Below, in pieces: positions 52,561-60,996 of a stretch of 64,000 nt of DNA. Source of the stretch: Streptomyces sp. TRM68367. Lineage in GTDB: Bacteria > Actinomycetota > Actinomycetes > Streptomycetales > Streptomycetaceae. The notes below the pieces were generated by a model. It made no database searches, was not told the origin of the DNA, and worked only from the letters and a program-made list of their open reading frames with translations. The position numbers were made by a program, and so were the translations under genes. Location: the NCBI RefSeq assembly GCF_014495685.1, contig NZ_JACTVI010000031.1, forward strand, positions 19,755 through 83,754, in the 5' to 3' direction. Within the stretch, counting starts at the first letter, position 1. Every line of letters begins with the position of its first letter.

Positions 52561-55083
52561 TTACCGTTCGCGGGGTGACCCCGCTTGCTGGGATATCGGT
52601 GTTCCCCCAGGGGTGGCCTGCGTGCCGGCGGGCACGTCGACCGTGGTCGTCTTGTGGAGGTCGGCCGAGGAGAAGCCGACGAGGGCGTCGAAGGTCCCCG
52701 GCTCGACCGCCCACTCGTCCGCCTGCGAGTCCCAGTGCCACAGCGCGCGCCACGGCACCGGAATGTCCAGCTCGACCGTCTCGCCGGGACCGGCGTGGGC
52801 GGTCGCGAACCCGGCGAGCCAGCGGACGGGCCGGTCGATGCCCGATCCGGGGCGCGCCAGGTAGACCTGAACGACCTGCTTTCCGGGTCGGCCGCCGGTG
52901 TTGCGCACCCTGGCGGTGACGACGGTCGCGGGGCTGTCCGGGGCGTCCGCGTGTCGGACGGCCGCGGGCTGGCGCAGGTCCACCAGCTCCCAGGTCGTGT
53001 AGCCGAGGCCGTGCCCGAACGGGTACGCGGGCTCGACGCCCTCGCGAAGCCACGCGCGGTAGCCGACGTGGATGCCCTCACGGTACGGCAGGCGACCGTC
53101 GACGGGCCGCGTGTCGAGCACGGGCACGTCCTCGGTGTGTGCGGGCCACGTCATCGGCAGCCGTCCGCCCGGCTCGGCCGTGCCGGTGAGGATGTCGGCG
53201 AGCGCGGCACCGGCCTCCTGGCCGGCGAACCACGCGATGAGCACCGCGGAGACATCGCCGCGCCACGGCAGCAGCACGGGTGCCCCGGCGTTGACCACGG
53301 CCACGGTGTTCGGGTTCTCCTCGGCCACGGCCCGCACCAGGTCGTCCTGGCCCGCGGGCAGACAGAGGTGCGCGCGGTCGAAGCCCTCGCTCTCGATCTG
53401 GGAGCTCGTGCCCACGACCACGATCGCGACGTCGGCGGCCCTGGCGTCCTGCCGGGCGCGGGCGAGCTCGTCGGCGGGTGACCGGCGGGGACGCATGGCC
53501 CGGAAGGACAGGGCGAAGCCGCCGGCCGGGATGCGTTGCCGCACGCGCAGTTCCACGGGACGGCCCGCAGTGAGTTCGACGTCGAACGTCCGCACGGGCG
53601 GGGTGAGGATGTCCGCGCCCGGCCCGTCGTGCGCGGACGGGACGTCCTCGTCGTGGAGAGTCCGCCCGTCGGCCTCGAACATGATCCTGCCCGCGCCGCG
53701 GAAGCCCAGTTGCCAGGAGCCGGTGAGGTCCGGACACATCGTGGTGGTCAGCTCGACGGCGGCCGCGCCCTGCGGCACGTCGCTGCCGAACCGGACCAGC
53801 TCGCCGGTGTCCCGGCTCTCGGTCCGCACCTCCTCACCGGTGTCGGTGAGCCACCGGACCCGCACGGCCCGGCCACCGTTCTCCCCACGCAGGCATGCCG
53901 CGGGCAGCGGACCGGGGTCGCCGTCGAGGTAGCTGCCCGCGGTGTAGGTGACCTCGACGCCCGGGGGCAGTGCGGCCCTCAGCCCCTGGAGCGGGGACAC
54001 CACCTGGGCGGGGCACACCTCGGCGCTGCCGCCGCCCTGGATACGGGGGTGCTCGGCCAGCTCGCCGATCACCGCGATGCGCCGGACACGGTCCAGCGGC
54101 AGGGGCAGGGCGGCGCGCGCGTTGTGCAGCAGTACGGTCCCGTCGGCCGCGGCGGCGCGCAGCCGTGCGCGTACGTCGCGCCCTGCGCGCACAGCTGCCG
54201 GGCGCCCGGCGTGCACCGACTCCAGGGCACCCACACGCGCCGCCAGCCGCAGCAGGTTCTTGACCTTGATGTCGAGTGTGGACTCGGGCACCGCGCCGTC
54301 CTCGACGGCCTTGCGCAGCACCTCGCCCCACGGTCCGTCCGGCCCCGGCATGGCCAGGTCGAGCCCCGCCGAGGCGGCGGCGAGCGAGCGCGTGGCACGC
54401 CAGTCCGAGACGACCACACCGTCGAAGCCCCACCTGGTGCGCAGCGGGTCGTCGAGCAGCTCGTGCTCGGTCATCGTGGTGCCGTTGACGCCGTTGTACG
54501 CCGCCATGAGCAGCCAGGGCCGCGCGGTCAGGACGATGTCCTCGAACGGCGCGAGGTACAGCTCCCGCAGCGCACGCTCGCCGAGCCGCACGTCGACGGA
54601 GAACCGGTCGGTCTCCGAGTCGTTGGCGACGTAGTGCTTGACCGTCGCCGCCACGCCGTGCTCCTGCAGGGCGCCGACGAGCGCGGCGCCGATCCGGCCG
54701 GTCAGCAGTGGATCCTCGGAAAGGCATTCGAAGTGCCTGCCTCCTACCGGGCTGCGGTGCAGGTTGATCGTGGGCGCGAGGACCACGTCGACCTCCTTCC
54801 GGCGGGCCTCGGCCGCGAGCAGCCGGCCCGCGTCCGCGGCACGGCCGGTGTCCCAGCTCGCCGCGACGGCGGTCGGGCAGGGCAGGCAGGCCGACGGTTC
54901 CTCGTCGTCCCACGAGGGTCCGCGAACTCCTGCCGGGCCGTCCGAGAACGTCATTGCCCGCAGTCCCACCGCCGGCTCCGCGTAGGTGTGCGCGTGCGAG
55001 GCACCGGTCAGCAGCCGGACCTTCCGCGACAGGTCGAGCTTGCCGACCAGCGCGTCGAGGTGCTCTTCGAGAGGACGGCTCAA
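52561..55083 (-). CDS. Cytoplasmic GH3 beta-glycosidase with PA14 insertion
   Basis: An 840-residue GH3 enzyme without signal peptide. The TTG at 55083 is chosen as start because it overlaps the TetR stop (TTGA) and has GGGGGAG at good distance; longer starts would run into the TetR gene. MTFSDGPAGVRGP near residue 44, the KH pair at 149-150 and FDGVVVSDW with the nucleophile Asp at about residue 227 identify the barrel; the second alpha/beta domain, a PA14-like insertion (about residues 400-560) and a fibronectin-III-like end (GYTTWELVDL and on) follow, as in BglB-type enzymes. It should hydrolyse non-reducing beta-linked sugars of the imported oligosaccharide. Confidence 0.9.
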   Translation of the reverse strand: MSRPLEEHLDALVGKLDLSRKVRLLTGASHAHTYAEPAVGLRAMTFSDGPAGVRGPSWDDEEPSACLPCPTAVAASWDTGRAADAGRLLAAEARRKEVDVVLAPTINLHRSPVGGRHFECLSEDPLLTGRIGAALVGALQEHGVAATVKHYVANDSETDRFSVDVRLGERALRELYLAPFEDIVLTARPWLLMAAYNGVNGTTMTEHELLDDPLRTRWGFDGVVVSDWRATRSLAAASAGLDLAMPGPDGPWGEVLRKAVEDGAVPESTLDIKVKNLLRLAARVGALESVHAGRPAAVRAGRDVRARLRAAAADGTVLLHNARAALPLPLDRVRRIAVIGELAEHPRIQGGGSAEVCPAQVVSPLQGLRAALPPGVEVTYTAGSYLDGDPGPLPAACLRGENGGRAVRVRWLTDTGEEVRTESRDTGELVRFGSDVPQGAAAVELTTTMCPDLTGSWQLGFRGAGRIMFEADGRTLHDEDVPSAHDGPGADILTPPVRTFDVELTAGRPVELRVRQRIPAGGFALSFRAMRPRRSPADELARARQDARAADVAIVVVGTSSQIESEGFDRAHLCLPAGQDDLVRAVAEENPNTVAVVNAGAPVLLPWRGDVSAVLIAWFAGQEAGAALADILTGTAEPGGRLPMTWPAHTEDVPVLDTRPVDGRLPYREGIHVGYRAWLREGVEPAYPFGHGLGYTTWELVDLRQPAAVRHADAPDSPATVVTARVRNTGGRPGKQVVQVYLARPGSGIDRPVRWLAGFATAHAGPGETVELDIPVPWRALWHWDSQADEWAVEPGTFDALVGFSSADLHKTTTVDVPAGTQATPGGTPISQQAGSPRER

Positions 55084-55685
55084 CGCGACTCCCCCTGCGG
55101 ACACCGGAACCGATCGAGGTAGGCGGCCAGCACCCCGGCCATGTCGAAGGAAGGGTCCAGCAGCCACTGGACCTGCAACCCGTCCATGACCGCGTGCACC
55201 TCGGCCGCAAACGCCATCGGATCGAGCTCCGCCGGCAGCCGGCCCAGAGCCTGGTCGCGGCGGACGCGTCCGGCCGTGGCCTCACGGAGCCGGTCGTACC
55301 GGCGCCGGAAGAACTCGTGGGCCGGGTGGCCTGGCTCGATGCTCTCGGCGGACTCCACCGCGAACAGCCGCATGGACTGAGGGTTCTCCATGTTGTGGCG
55401 GCACAGCGACAGCCACGCGTCCACCACCGAGGAAGTGCGGAACATCTCCGCGACGTACTGGCTGCTGTCGGCGTCACGCCGCTCCAACGCGGCGATCAGC
55501 AGGTCCTCCTTGCTCTTGAAGTGGTGGAGCAGGCCAGGCTGTGAGATGCCCACGCGTGCCGCGATGTCGGCGAGAGCCACGCCCCGGAAGCCGCTGTTGC
55601 CGAACATCTCGGTAGCGACGGCGAGGATCTGCTCTCGCCGCACTCCGGGGGGTCGGCGGTTACGCACCGACGGCGCTTCTGTCAC
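55080..55685 (-). CDS. TetR-family transcriptional regulator of the sulfatase locus
   Basis: A 201-residue TetR protein. The N-terminal helix-turn-helix is VRREQILAVATEMFGNSGFR, VALADIAARVGISQPGLLHH and FKSKEDLLIAALERRD (residues 14-75); the C-terminal all-helical domain should bind an inducer. It is the first gene of the nine-gene leftward operon and is coupled to the GH3 gene by a TTGA overlap. A perfect 24-bp palindrome lies 35-58 bases upstream, between it and the divergent sulfatase 3 gene, so it very likely represses both directions until a substrate-derived ligand is present. Confidence 0.93.
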   Translation of the reverse strand: MTEAPSVRNRRPPGVRREQILAVATEMFGNSGFRGVALADIAARVGISQPGLLHHFKSKEDLLIAALERRDADSSQYVAEMFRTSSVVDAWLSLCRHNMENPQSMRLFAVESAESIEPGHPAHEFFRRRYDRLREATAGRVRRDQALGRLPAELDPMAFAAEVHAVMDGLQVQWLLDPSFDMAGVLAAYLDRFRCPQGESR

Positions 55686-55719
55686 GAGCTCCTCCTTGCC
55701 ACTCCATGTGATGGCGGTT

Positions 55720-55743
55720 ACCTTACCGAGTGCTCGGTAAGGT
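55720..55743. promoter_or_regulatory. Perfect 24-bp palindromic operator of the sulfatase locus
   Basis: Arms ACCTTACCGAG (55720-55730) and CTCGGTAAGGT (55733-55743) are exact complements separated by TG. The site lies between the TetR gene (start 55685) and sulfatase 3 (start 55821), the usual position of a TetR operator that controls two divergent units. No other copy of the arm was noticed in the window. Confidence 0.88.
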
Positions 55744-55820
55744 GCAAGAGGTTGGACGCAATCGATCGGGCTCTGTGGCGAATCACCTGGTCAGGCAAGT
55801 GGAAAGACGAGGAGACAACG

Positions 55821-57311
55821 ATGAGGGACCGGCCGAACTTCCTGGTTGTCGTGGCCGACCAGCTCCGGGCCGACGCGCTCGGCGCGTTCGGCAACACCCT
55901 GGCCCGCACGCCGCACCTCGACCGGCTCGCCGAGCAGGGTACGGCGTTCACCAACGCGTTCGCGCAGCACCCGGTGTGCGCGCCCAGCCGTGCGTCGTTC
56001 CTGTCCGGCTGGTACCCGCACACGGCGGGCCACCGTTCGTTCGGCACCCCGCTGCGGGCCGACGAGCCGAACTTCCTGCGTGCGTTCCGCGCGAACGGCT
56101 ACCACGTGACGTGGGTGGGAGACCGCGGGGACACGTTCGGCCCCGGTGCCACGGAACTGGCCGTGCACGAGCACGGGTTCACGACGAGGCCCACCAGCGG
56201 GCGCTGGGCGGATGGCCCCCCGGCGGCACGGCGGCCCGAGCTGCCCGGCGCCGACGACGAGGTGTGGAAGCGGCTGTTCTACCGGGGAGAGGTCCTCGAC
56301 CCGGACGACATCGACTTCGACGAGGCGGCCGTGCGCACCGCCGAGCACTGGCTCGCCGAGCCACCCGGGCAGCCGTGGGTGCTGTTCGCCCCGCTGGTCG
56401 CTCCACACTGTCCGTTCCAGGCACCCCAGCCGTGGTTCTCCCTGCACGACCGGGACGTGATGCCCGATCCGGTGTCCGGCACCGGGCCCGAACCCGCCTT
56501 TCTGCAGGGGATCCGCGAGTACTACGGCACCGACCGCGTGACCCCGGAGATGTGGCGCGAGGTCGCCGCCACCTACCACGGCATGGTCTCGCGGCTGGAC
56601 GACCACGTCGGGCGGCTGCTCGACGCGGTGCGCCAGGCCGGTGCCGCCGACGACACCGTGACGGTGTTCTTCTCCGACCACGGTGAGTACCTCGGCGACT
56701 TCGGCGTGATCGAGAAGTGGCCGTCAGGGCTGGACAGCTGCATCACGCGCGACCCGTTGATCCTCAGTGGCGGCGGCCTGCCCGCGGCCGGAACGGTCGA
56801 CGCGATGGCCGAGCTGATCGACGTCTTCCCCACCCTGCTCGACATCGCCGGGATCGACCCCGGCTACCAGCACTTCGGCCGGAGCCTGCTGCCCGTGCTG
56901 CACGACCCGGCCGCAGGCCACCGCGAGTACGCGTTCACCGAGGGTGGCTTCCTCGCGGAGGAGGAGCCGAAGTTCGAGCGCTCGCCGTTCCCCTACGACC
57001 GCAAGTGCGCCCTGCAGCACGACCGGCCGGCCGCCGTCGGCAAGGCCGTCGCGGTACGGGACCAGCGCTGGACCTACGTCCGGCGGCTGTACGAGCCGGC
57101 GGAACTCTACGACCGGGCGGCTGATCCGGACGAGGCGCACAACCTCGCCGGCCGTCCGGAGCTGGCCGAGGTCGAGACCAGGATGTCGGACGTCCTGCTG
57201 CGGTGGCTCGTCGAAACGGCGGATACCCTGCCGGAACGCGATGATCCGCGGATCCCGGGGGTCGACCTGCCCGCACCGGGCGAGCCCGTACGGTCCGATC
57301 GGGTCGGCTGA
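55821..57311 (+). CDS. Sulfatase, Cys-type (sulfatase 3)
   Basis: A 496-residue sulfatase beginning MRDRPNFLVVVADQLRADAL without a signal peptide. QHPVCAPSRASFLSGWYPHT has the classic CxPSR motif with Cys at residue 53; VTVFFSDHGEYLGDFGVIEK gives the Asp-His metal pair, and VAPHCPFQAPQPWFS the conserved His block. The C-terminal subdomain ends with WTYVRRLYEPAELYDRAADP and DEAHNLAG, common in arylsulfatases and N-sulfoglucosamine-type enzymes. The start at 55821 follows GAGGAGA. It is divergent from the TetR operon and is followed after 36 bases by the formylglycine-generating enzyme gene. Confidence 0.93.
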   Translation: MRDRPNFLVVVADQLRADALGAFGNTLARTPHLDRLAEQGTAFTNAFAQHPVCAPSRASFLSGWYPHTAGHRSFGTPLRADEPNFLRAFRANGYHVTWVGDRGDTFGPGATELAVHEHGFTTRPTSGRWADGPPAARRPELPGADDEVWKRLFYRGEVLDPDDIDFDEAAVRTAEHWLAEPPGQPWVLFAPLVAPHCPFQAPQPWFSLHDRDVMPDPVSGTGPEPAFLQGIREYYGTDRVTPEMWREVAATYHGMVSRLDDHVGRLLDAVRQAGAADDTVTVFFSDHGEYLGDFGVIEKWPSGLDSCITRDPLILSGGGLPAAGTVDAMAELIDVFPTLLDIAGIDPGYQHFGRSLLPVLHDPAAGHREYAFTEGGFLAEEEPKFERSPFPYDRKCALQHDRPAAVGKAVAVRDQRWTYVRRLYEPAELYDRAADPDEAHNLAGRPELAEVETRMSDVLLRWLVETADTLPERDDPRIPGVDLPAPGEPVRSDRVG

Positions 57312-57347
57312 TGAAAGGAAGCGATCACTGATGGCAGGAGGAGCGAA

Positions 57348-58304
57348 GTGAAGGCAGCCCGATGCTGCGCCCCTCCCCGCGGCCAGGCCGCGACGGACCA
57401 GCCACGCCCGGCACCCGCTCCGGCCGCACGTGATCACTCGCGTTCGGTGCTGGTGGCGATTCCCGGCGGGGAGTTCCTCATGGGCACCGACAACCCCGAC
57501 GCGTTTCCCACCGACGGTGAGGGCCCCGTCCGCCCGGTGCGGGTGGAGCCGTTCCAGCTGTCGGCCCACGCCGTCACCAATGCCGAGTTCGCCGCCTTCG
57601 TCACGGAGACCGGCTACCGCACCGACGCCGAGCGGTTCGGGTGGTCGTACGTGTTCGCCGGCTTCCTGGCCGCCGAGCTGCGCCGCGTTTCCCCGCGACC
57701 GGAGATCACGCCCTGGTGGTGTGCCGTCCAAGGCGCGTTGTGGGCGGCACCGGAGGGGCCGGGCAGTTCCGTCGAAGGCCGCGAGAACCACCCGGTGGTC
57801 CACGTGTCCTGGCACGACGCACACGCGTACTGCCAGTGGGCGGGCACGCGGCTCCCCACGGAGGCCGAGTGGGAGTTCGCCGCGCGCGGCGGCCTGGAAC
57901 AACGGGTCTATCCGTGGGGTGACGAGCTCACCCCGGGCGGCGAGCACCGCTGCAACATCTGGCAGGGCCGGTTCCCGGTGAAGAACACCGCCGAGGACGG
58001 CTACCGCGGGACGGCACCGGTGGATGCCTTCCCGCCCAACGGCTTCGGCCTGTACAACGTGGCCGGAAACGTCTGGGAGTGGTGCGCCGACTGGTGGAGC
58101 ACCGAGCACCCCGGCGCCGGATGCGCCGTGAATCCGCGGGGCCCGGAGCGGGACACCGAACGGGGCGGCTCCCGCGTCGTGCGCGGCGGCTCCTATCTGT
58201 GCCACCACAGCTACTGCAACCGGTACCGGGTGGCCGCACGGACCAGTAACACCCCGGACAGCACCAGCGGCAACACGGGCTTTCGCGTTGCCGACGACGC
58301 CTGA
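57348..58304 (+). CDS. Formylglycine-generating enzyme (sulfatase maturase)
   Basis: A 318-residue SUMF1/FGE protein that oxidises the Cys of CxPxR motifs in sulfatases to formylglycine with molecular oxygen. PGGEFLMGTDNPDAFPTDGE near residues 39-58, PVVHVSWHDAHAYCQWAG near 149-166, RLPTEAEWEFAARGG near 168-182 and NVAGNVWEWCADWW near 237-250 are hallmarks. GGSYLCHHSYCNRYRVAAR contains the two active-site cysteines (residues 285 and 290), which bind copper in characterised aerobic enzymes. It starts with GTG after GGAGGAG, in operon with sulfatase 3, and should mature all three sulfatases encoded here. Confidence 0.95.
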   Translation: MKAARCCAPPRGQAATDQPRPAPAPAARDHSRSVLVAIPGGEFLMGTDNPDAFPTDGEGPVRPVRVEPFQLSAHAVTNAEFAAFVTETGYRTDAERFGWSYVFAGFLAAELRRVSPRPEITPWWCAVQGALWAAPEGPGSSVEGRENHPVVHVSWHDAHAYCQWAGTRLPTEAEWEFAARGGLEQRVYPWGDELTPGGEHRCNIWQGRFPVKNTAEDGYRGTAPVDAFPPNGFGLYNVAGNVWEWCADWWSTEHPGAGCAVNPRGPERDTERGGSRVVRGGSYLCHHSYCNRYRVAARTSNTPDSTSGNTGFRVADDA

Positions 58305-58404
58305 GCTCGGCGTGGCACCCCGGTCGGCCCGAGGCGGCCTCCACCTGGGCGCGCTCGCGGCCGCTGCGCAGCAGGTTGTGATCTTCGGTTCGCGGAGGAC
58401 AGGG

Positions 58405-58557
58405 ATGGACATCCGATCACCGCGGTACGCGGTCGCGTTCGCGGAGGAGCTGTACTTCGGCCGGGCAGCCCAGCGGCACTACGTCAGTGTGTGCGGACGC
58501 GCCATCGCGGCGGTGGAGGCGGCGGCCACGGAGGCGTACGACTACCGAAAGGCCTGA
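58405..58557 (+). pseudogene. LysR-type N-terminal stub
   Basis: An ATG after GGAGGACAGG begins MDIRSPRYAVAFAEELYFGR, followed by AAQRHYV: the first helix and turn of LysR regulators (M-[DE]-[LI]-R-x-[LI]-x-Y-F-x-x-[VA]-AEE..FGRAA). After about 27 residues the sequence changes to an unrelated Ala-rich end (RAIAAVEAAATEAYDYRKA) and a stop. The recognition helix and all of the effector domain are missing, so it is a truncated gene. It may have been the regulator of a gene lost from this border. Confidence 0.55.
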
Positions 58558-58594
58558 TGCCGCGAGGTCCGACGCCGCCTCCGGGCGGCCGTCG

Positions 58595-59233
58595 TCACTT
58601 GAGTCCTTCCGCCGCGACGGCGAGCGCCCAGCGCAGGGTCGCCCTCAGCTCGGCCTCCGCCGTCGCGGGGTCGGCCGACGCGTCGGCGGTGCGCCACGCA
58701 TAGTGTTCGACGGCCGCGCGCAGGGTCGCGTTGAACATCGCCGCCCGGATCGTGGGCCGCAGGGCGTCGGCGGGCTGACCGGCGCGTTCGGCCAGGGCGC
58801 GGGCGAACACCGGCTCGGCCTCATCGTGCGTCTGGAGCCAGACGGCGCGCAGGCCCGGCTCGGTACGGGTCAGCCGGACCAGTGCGCCGACGGTGTTGCG
58901 GTCGCCGCCGCCGATGAGACCGTGCTCGCTCGTGCGCTCCTGGTCGAAGAGCTGTTCCAGGGGCTGCCCGGGAAGCCAGTCGCGCAGACAGGCGACGGTC
59001 AGGTCGATGCCCGCCGAGAACAGCGGCCGTACGCAGCTCTCCTTGCTCGGGAAGTACCGCCACACCGTCCGCGAGGAGACGCCGACCGCCTGCCCGATCT
59101 GCTCACCGGTGGTCGCCGTGACGCCCTGGGTGACGAACAGGTCCACCGCGGCCCGGGCGATCTCCAGCCGGATCTCGGCCTTGCGCTCCTCGGTCAGGGG
59201 CGGCCGTCCCGTGCGTCCGCGAGGTGCGGTCAT
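58595..59233 (-). CDS. TetR-family transcriptional regulator
   Basis: A 212-residue TetR protein: RLEIARAAVDLFVTQGVTAT, TGEQIGQAVGVSSRTVWRYF and PSKESCVRPLF form the DNA-binding domain (residues 22-70), and the rest is helical (LVRLTRTEPGLRAVWLQTHD, IRAAMFNATLRAAVEHYAWR). Such proteins (with VSSRTVWRYFPSKE) typically control efflux or redox genes next to them. It is divergent from the SDR gene at 59365 with 131 bases between; that gene is the likely target. No clear palindrome was identified by eye there. Confidence 0.92.
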   Translation of the reverse strand: MTAPRGRTGRPPLTEERKAEIRLEIARAAVDLFVTQGVTATTGEQIGQAVGVSSRTVWRYFPSKESCVRPLFSAGIDLTVACLRDWLPGQPLEQLFDQERTSEHGLIGGGDRNTVGALVRLTRTEPGLRAVWLQTHDEAEPVFARALAERAGQPADALRPTIRAAMFNATLRAAVEHYAWRTADASADPATAEAELRATLRWALAVAAEGLK

Positions 59234-59364
59234 CTCTTCCTCCGGCTGATGGTGATCAGTCTCCCGGATTTCTCCACCAAGAGTTTATGGCACTCACAGA
59301 CATTAAATCGTAGGGTGAGAGCGCAGCGGGCACATCGCCTGCGAAGAACGGACAGGAGCACCTC

Positions 59365-60126
59365 ATGGCCGGCGGACTCGACGGACGCAGCGTCATCGTC
59401 ACCGGAGCGGGCTCGGGCATCGGGCGCGCGACCGCCCTGGCCTTCGCCGCGCAGGGCGCGCGCGTGGTCGTGGCGGACCTCAACGCCGAGGGCGCTCAGG
59501 CGGTCGTCAAGGAGATCGAGCAGGCCGACGGGACCGCCGTCGCCGTAACGGGCGACCTCAGCGAGCAGGCCGTCGTTGACCGGGTGACCGAGACCGCCGT
59601 GGAGTGTTTCGGCGGGGTGGACGTCCTGGTGAACAACGCCGGGATCATGGACCGCATGTCGGCGCTCGCGGACGTGAGCGACGCGGAGTGGGAGCGGGTC
59701 ATCCGGGTCAACCTCACCGCGCCCTTCCTGCTCACGCGGGCGGTGCTGCCGCACATGCTGGCGGCGGGCAAGGGGGCCATCGTGAGCACCGCCTCCGAGG
59801 CCGGTCTGCGTGGCAGCGCGGCGGGGGCCGCGTACACGGCCTCGAAGCACGGGGTGGTGGGGCTGACGAAGAACCTCGCGGTGATGTACCGCAAGCAGGG
59901 CATCCGGGCGAACGCCATCGCCCCGGGCGCCACGGTGACCCCCATCGTCGTGGACGTCGAGCAGGGCGCGCACGGGCCGACGGCGCTCGGTCCGCACTTC
60001 GTCAACCTCGGCCGTGCGGCCGAGCCCGAGGAGCAGGCCGCCGCCATCGTGTTCCTCGCCTCCGACGCGGCGAGCAACATCAACGGCGTGGTGCTGCCCG
60101 TCGACGACGGCTGGTCGGCGGTCTGA
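59365..60126 (+). CDS. SDR-family oxidoreductase
   Basis: A 253-residue classical short-chain dehydrogenase. GRSVIVTGAGSGIGRATALA (residues 7-26) is the TGxxxGIG cofactor motif, NNAGIMDRMS near residue 88, IVSTASEAGLRGSAAGAAYT then ASKHG holds the Ser-Tyr-Lys triad (Tyr at about 155), and GVVLPVDDGWSAV ends the protein. The Asp after the second strand (VVADLN) favours NAD over NADP. The start follows GGACAGGAG. The substrate is not visible. It directly precedes the truncated soxA sequence, only a few bases from the break. Confidence 0.92.
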   Translation: MAGGLDGRSVIVTGAGSGIGRATALAFAAQGARVVVADLNAEGAQAVVKEIEQADGTAVAVTGDLSEQAVVDRVTETAVECFGGVDVLVNNAGIMDRMSALADVSDAEWERVIRVNLTAPFLLTRAVLPHMLAAGKGAIVSTASEAGLRGSAAGAAYTASKHGVVGLTKNLAVMYRKQGIRANAIAPGATVTPIVVDVEQGAHGPTALGPHFVNLGRAAEPEEQAAAIVFLASDAASNINGVVLPVDDGWSAV

Positions 60127-60139
60127 CGCCGCCTCAGTG

Positions 60140-60545
60140 GAGCGCCGGTTGCCAGGACCACGTGGCGGGCCCGTATGTGCCACAGCCGCTGGCGCGAGAT
60201 GCCTTCGGGGGCGTCGGTTCCGAGGTGGTCGGTGCACCGCTGCAGGGCCATCACGTAGTTGTCGTCGTAACCGCCGAAGGCCGTGGTCCGCTGGAGCACC
60301 ACTGCCTCGGGGTGGCGTCGAGTGCGGCGCGGGCGTCGGTGACCCGCTTGAGGTCGGTCTCCGCGCCGGAGAGCAGCGAGCCGCCGGGCTCGGGCTTGTC
60401 GTCGACGAGGATCACGCGGGCACCGGAGCCGGCGGCGGTGGCGGCGGCCGCGAGTCCGGCCGGTCCGGCGCCGACGACGAGGACGTCGGTGTGGACGTAC
60501 TCCTTGTCGTAGACGGTGGGGTCGGGGGCCGGGTCGCCGGGCTTG
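60140..60545 (-). pseudogene. soxA: Fragment of sarcosine oxidase alpha subunit gene (soxA), fused to glyA
   Basis: From about 60545 leftward the minus strand reads DPTVYDKEYVHTDVLVVGAG, PAGLAAAATAAGSGARVILV and DDKPEPGGSLLSG, the FAD/NAD-binding start of heterotetrameric sarcosine oxidase alpha. A missing C near 60312 shifts the frame, after which VLQRTTAFGGYDDNYVMALQ and GISRQRLWHIRARHVVLATG continue the same protein. It ends near 60140 next to the SDR stop; the remaining two-thirds of the roughly 950-residue subunit are gone. The upstream part, including its own start, was replaced by glyA through a deletion. Confidence 0.8.
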
Positions 60546-60902
60546 AGCAGCGCGAACATCGCGGCCGCGTTGGCCTGGGCGCTCGAGTGGGGCTGCACGT
60601 TCGCGGCCTCGGCGCCGAACAGTTCCATCACCCGGGAGATGGCCAACTGCTCGATGACGTCGACGTGTTCGCAGCCGCCGTAGTAGCGGCGGCCCGGGTA
60701 GCCCTCGGCGTACTTGTTGGTCAGTACCGAGCCCTGGGCCTCCATGACGGCGGCGGGGCGAAGTTCTCCGACGCGATCATCTCGAGGGTGGACTGCTGAC
60801 GGTGCAGCTCGTCGTCGACCGCGGTGGCACCTCGGGGTCGAGTCGGCTGAGCGGGAGGAGGAGCGGGGAGGTGTCCGTGGTGATCGACGGGTTCATTGCC
60901 AT
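60546..60902 (-). pseudogene. glyA: N-terminal fragment of serine hydroxymethyltransferase gene (glyA), frameshifted
   Basis: An ATG at 60902 begins MAMNPSITTDTS, then LLLPLSRLDPEV; a base is missing near 60828 and another near 60757, between which ELHRQQSTLEMIASENFAP is read. After the second, VMEAQGSVLTNKYAEGYPGR, YYGGCEHVDVIEQLAISRVM and FGAEAANVQPHSSAQANAAA follow, a textbook GlyA N terminus. Shortly after KPGDP the sequence becomes soxA. The PLP lysine region is lost. In streptomycetes glyA stands before the soxBDAG genes for sarcosine breakdown, so an internal deletion has joined them. Confidence 0.85.
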
Positions 60903-60935
60903 CTGCGCACATCCTGAGAGTCAACTGATGAGCAA

Positions 60936-60947
60936 CTGATATATCAG
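60936..60947. promoter_or_regulatory. Palindromic operator between glyA remnant and GntR gene
   Basis: CTGATATATCAG is a perfect 12-bp palindrome in the 94-bp divergent gap, 34 bases upstream of the glyA start and 49 bases upstream of the GntR start. AT-centred palindromes of this size are typical FadR-subfamily sites, so the GntR protein probably binds here. Confidence 0.65.
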
Positions 60948-60996
60948 ACTCTGCGGTAAGGTATGGGAGCTTGCCGGAGAGGTCAAGGGGGGCTTC

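Noticed and set aside
55086..55167. Longer N terminus for the GH3 enzyme
   Set aside because: It would overlap the TetR gene by more than 80 bases, while the TTG at 55083 has a strong ribosome site and a TTGA overlap with the TetR stop.
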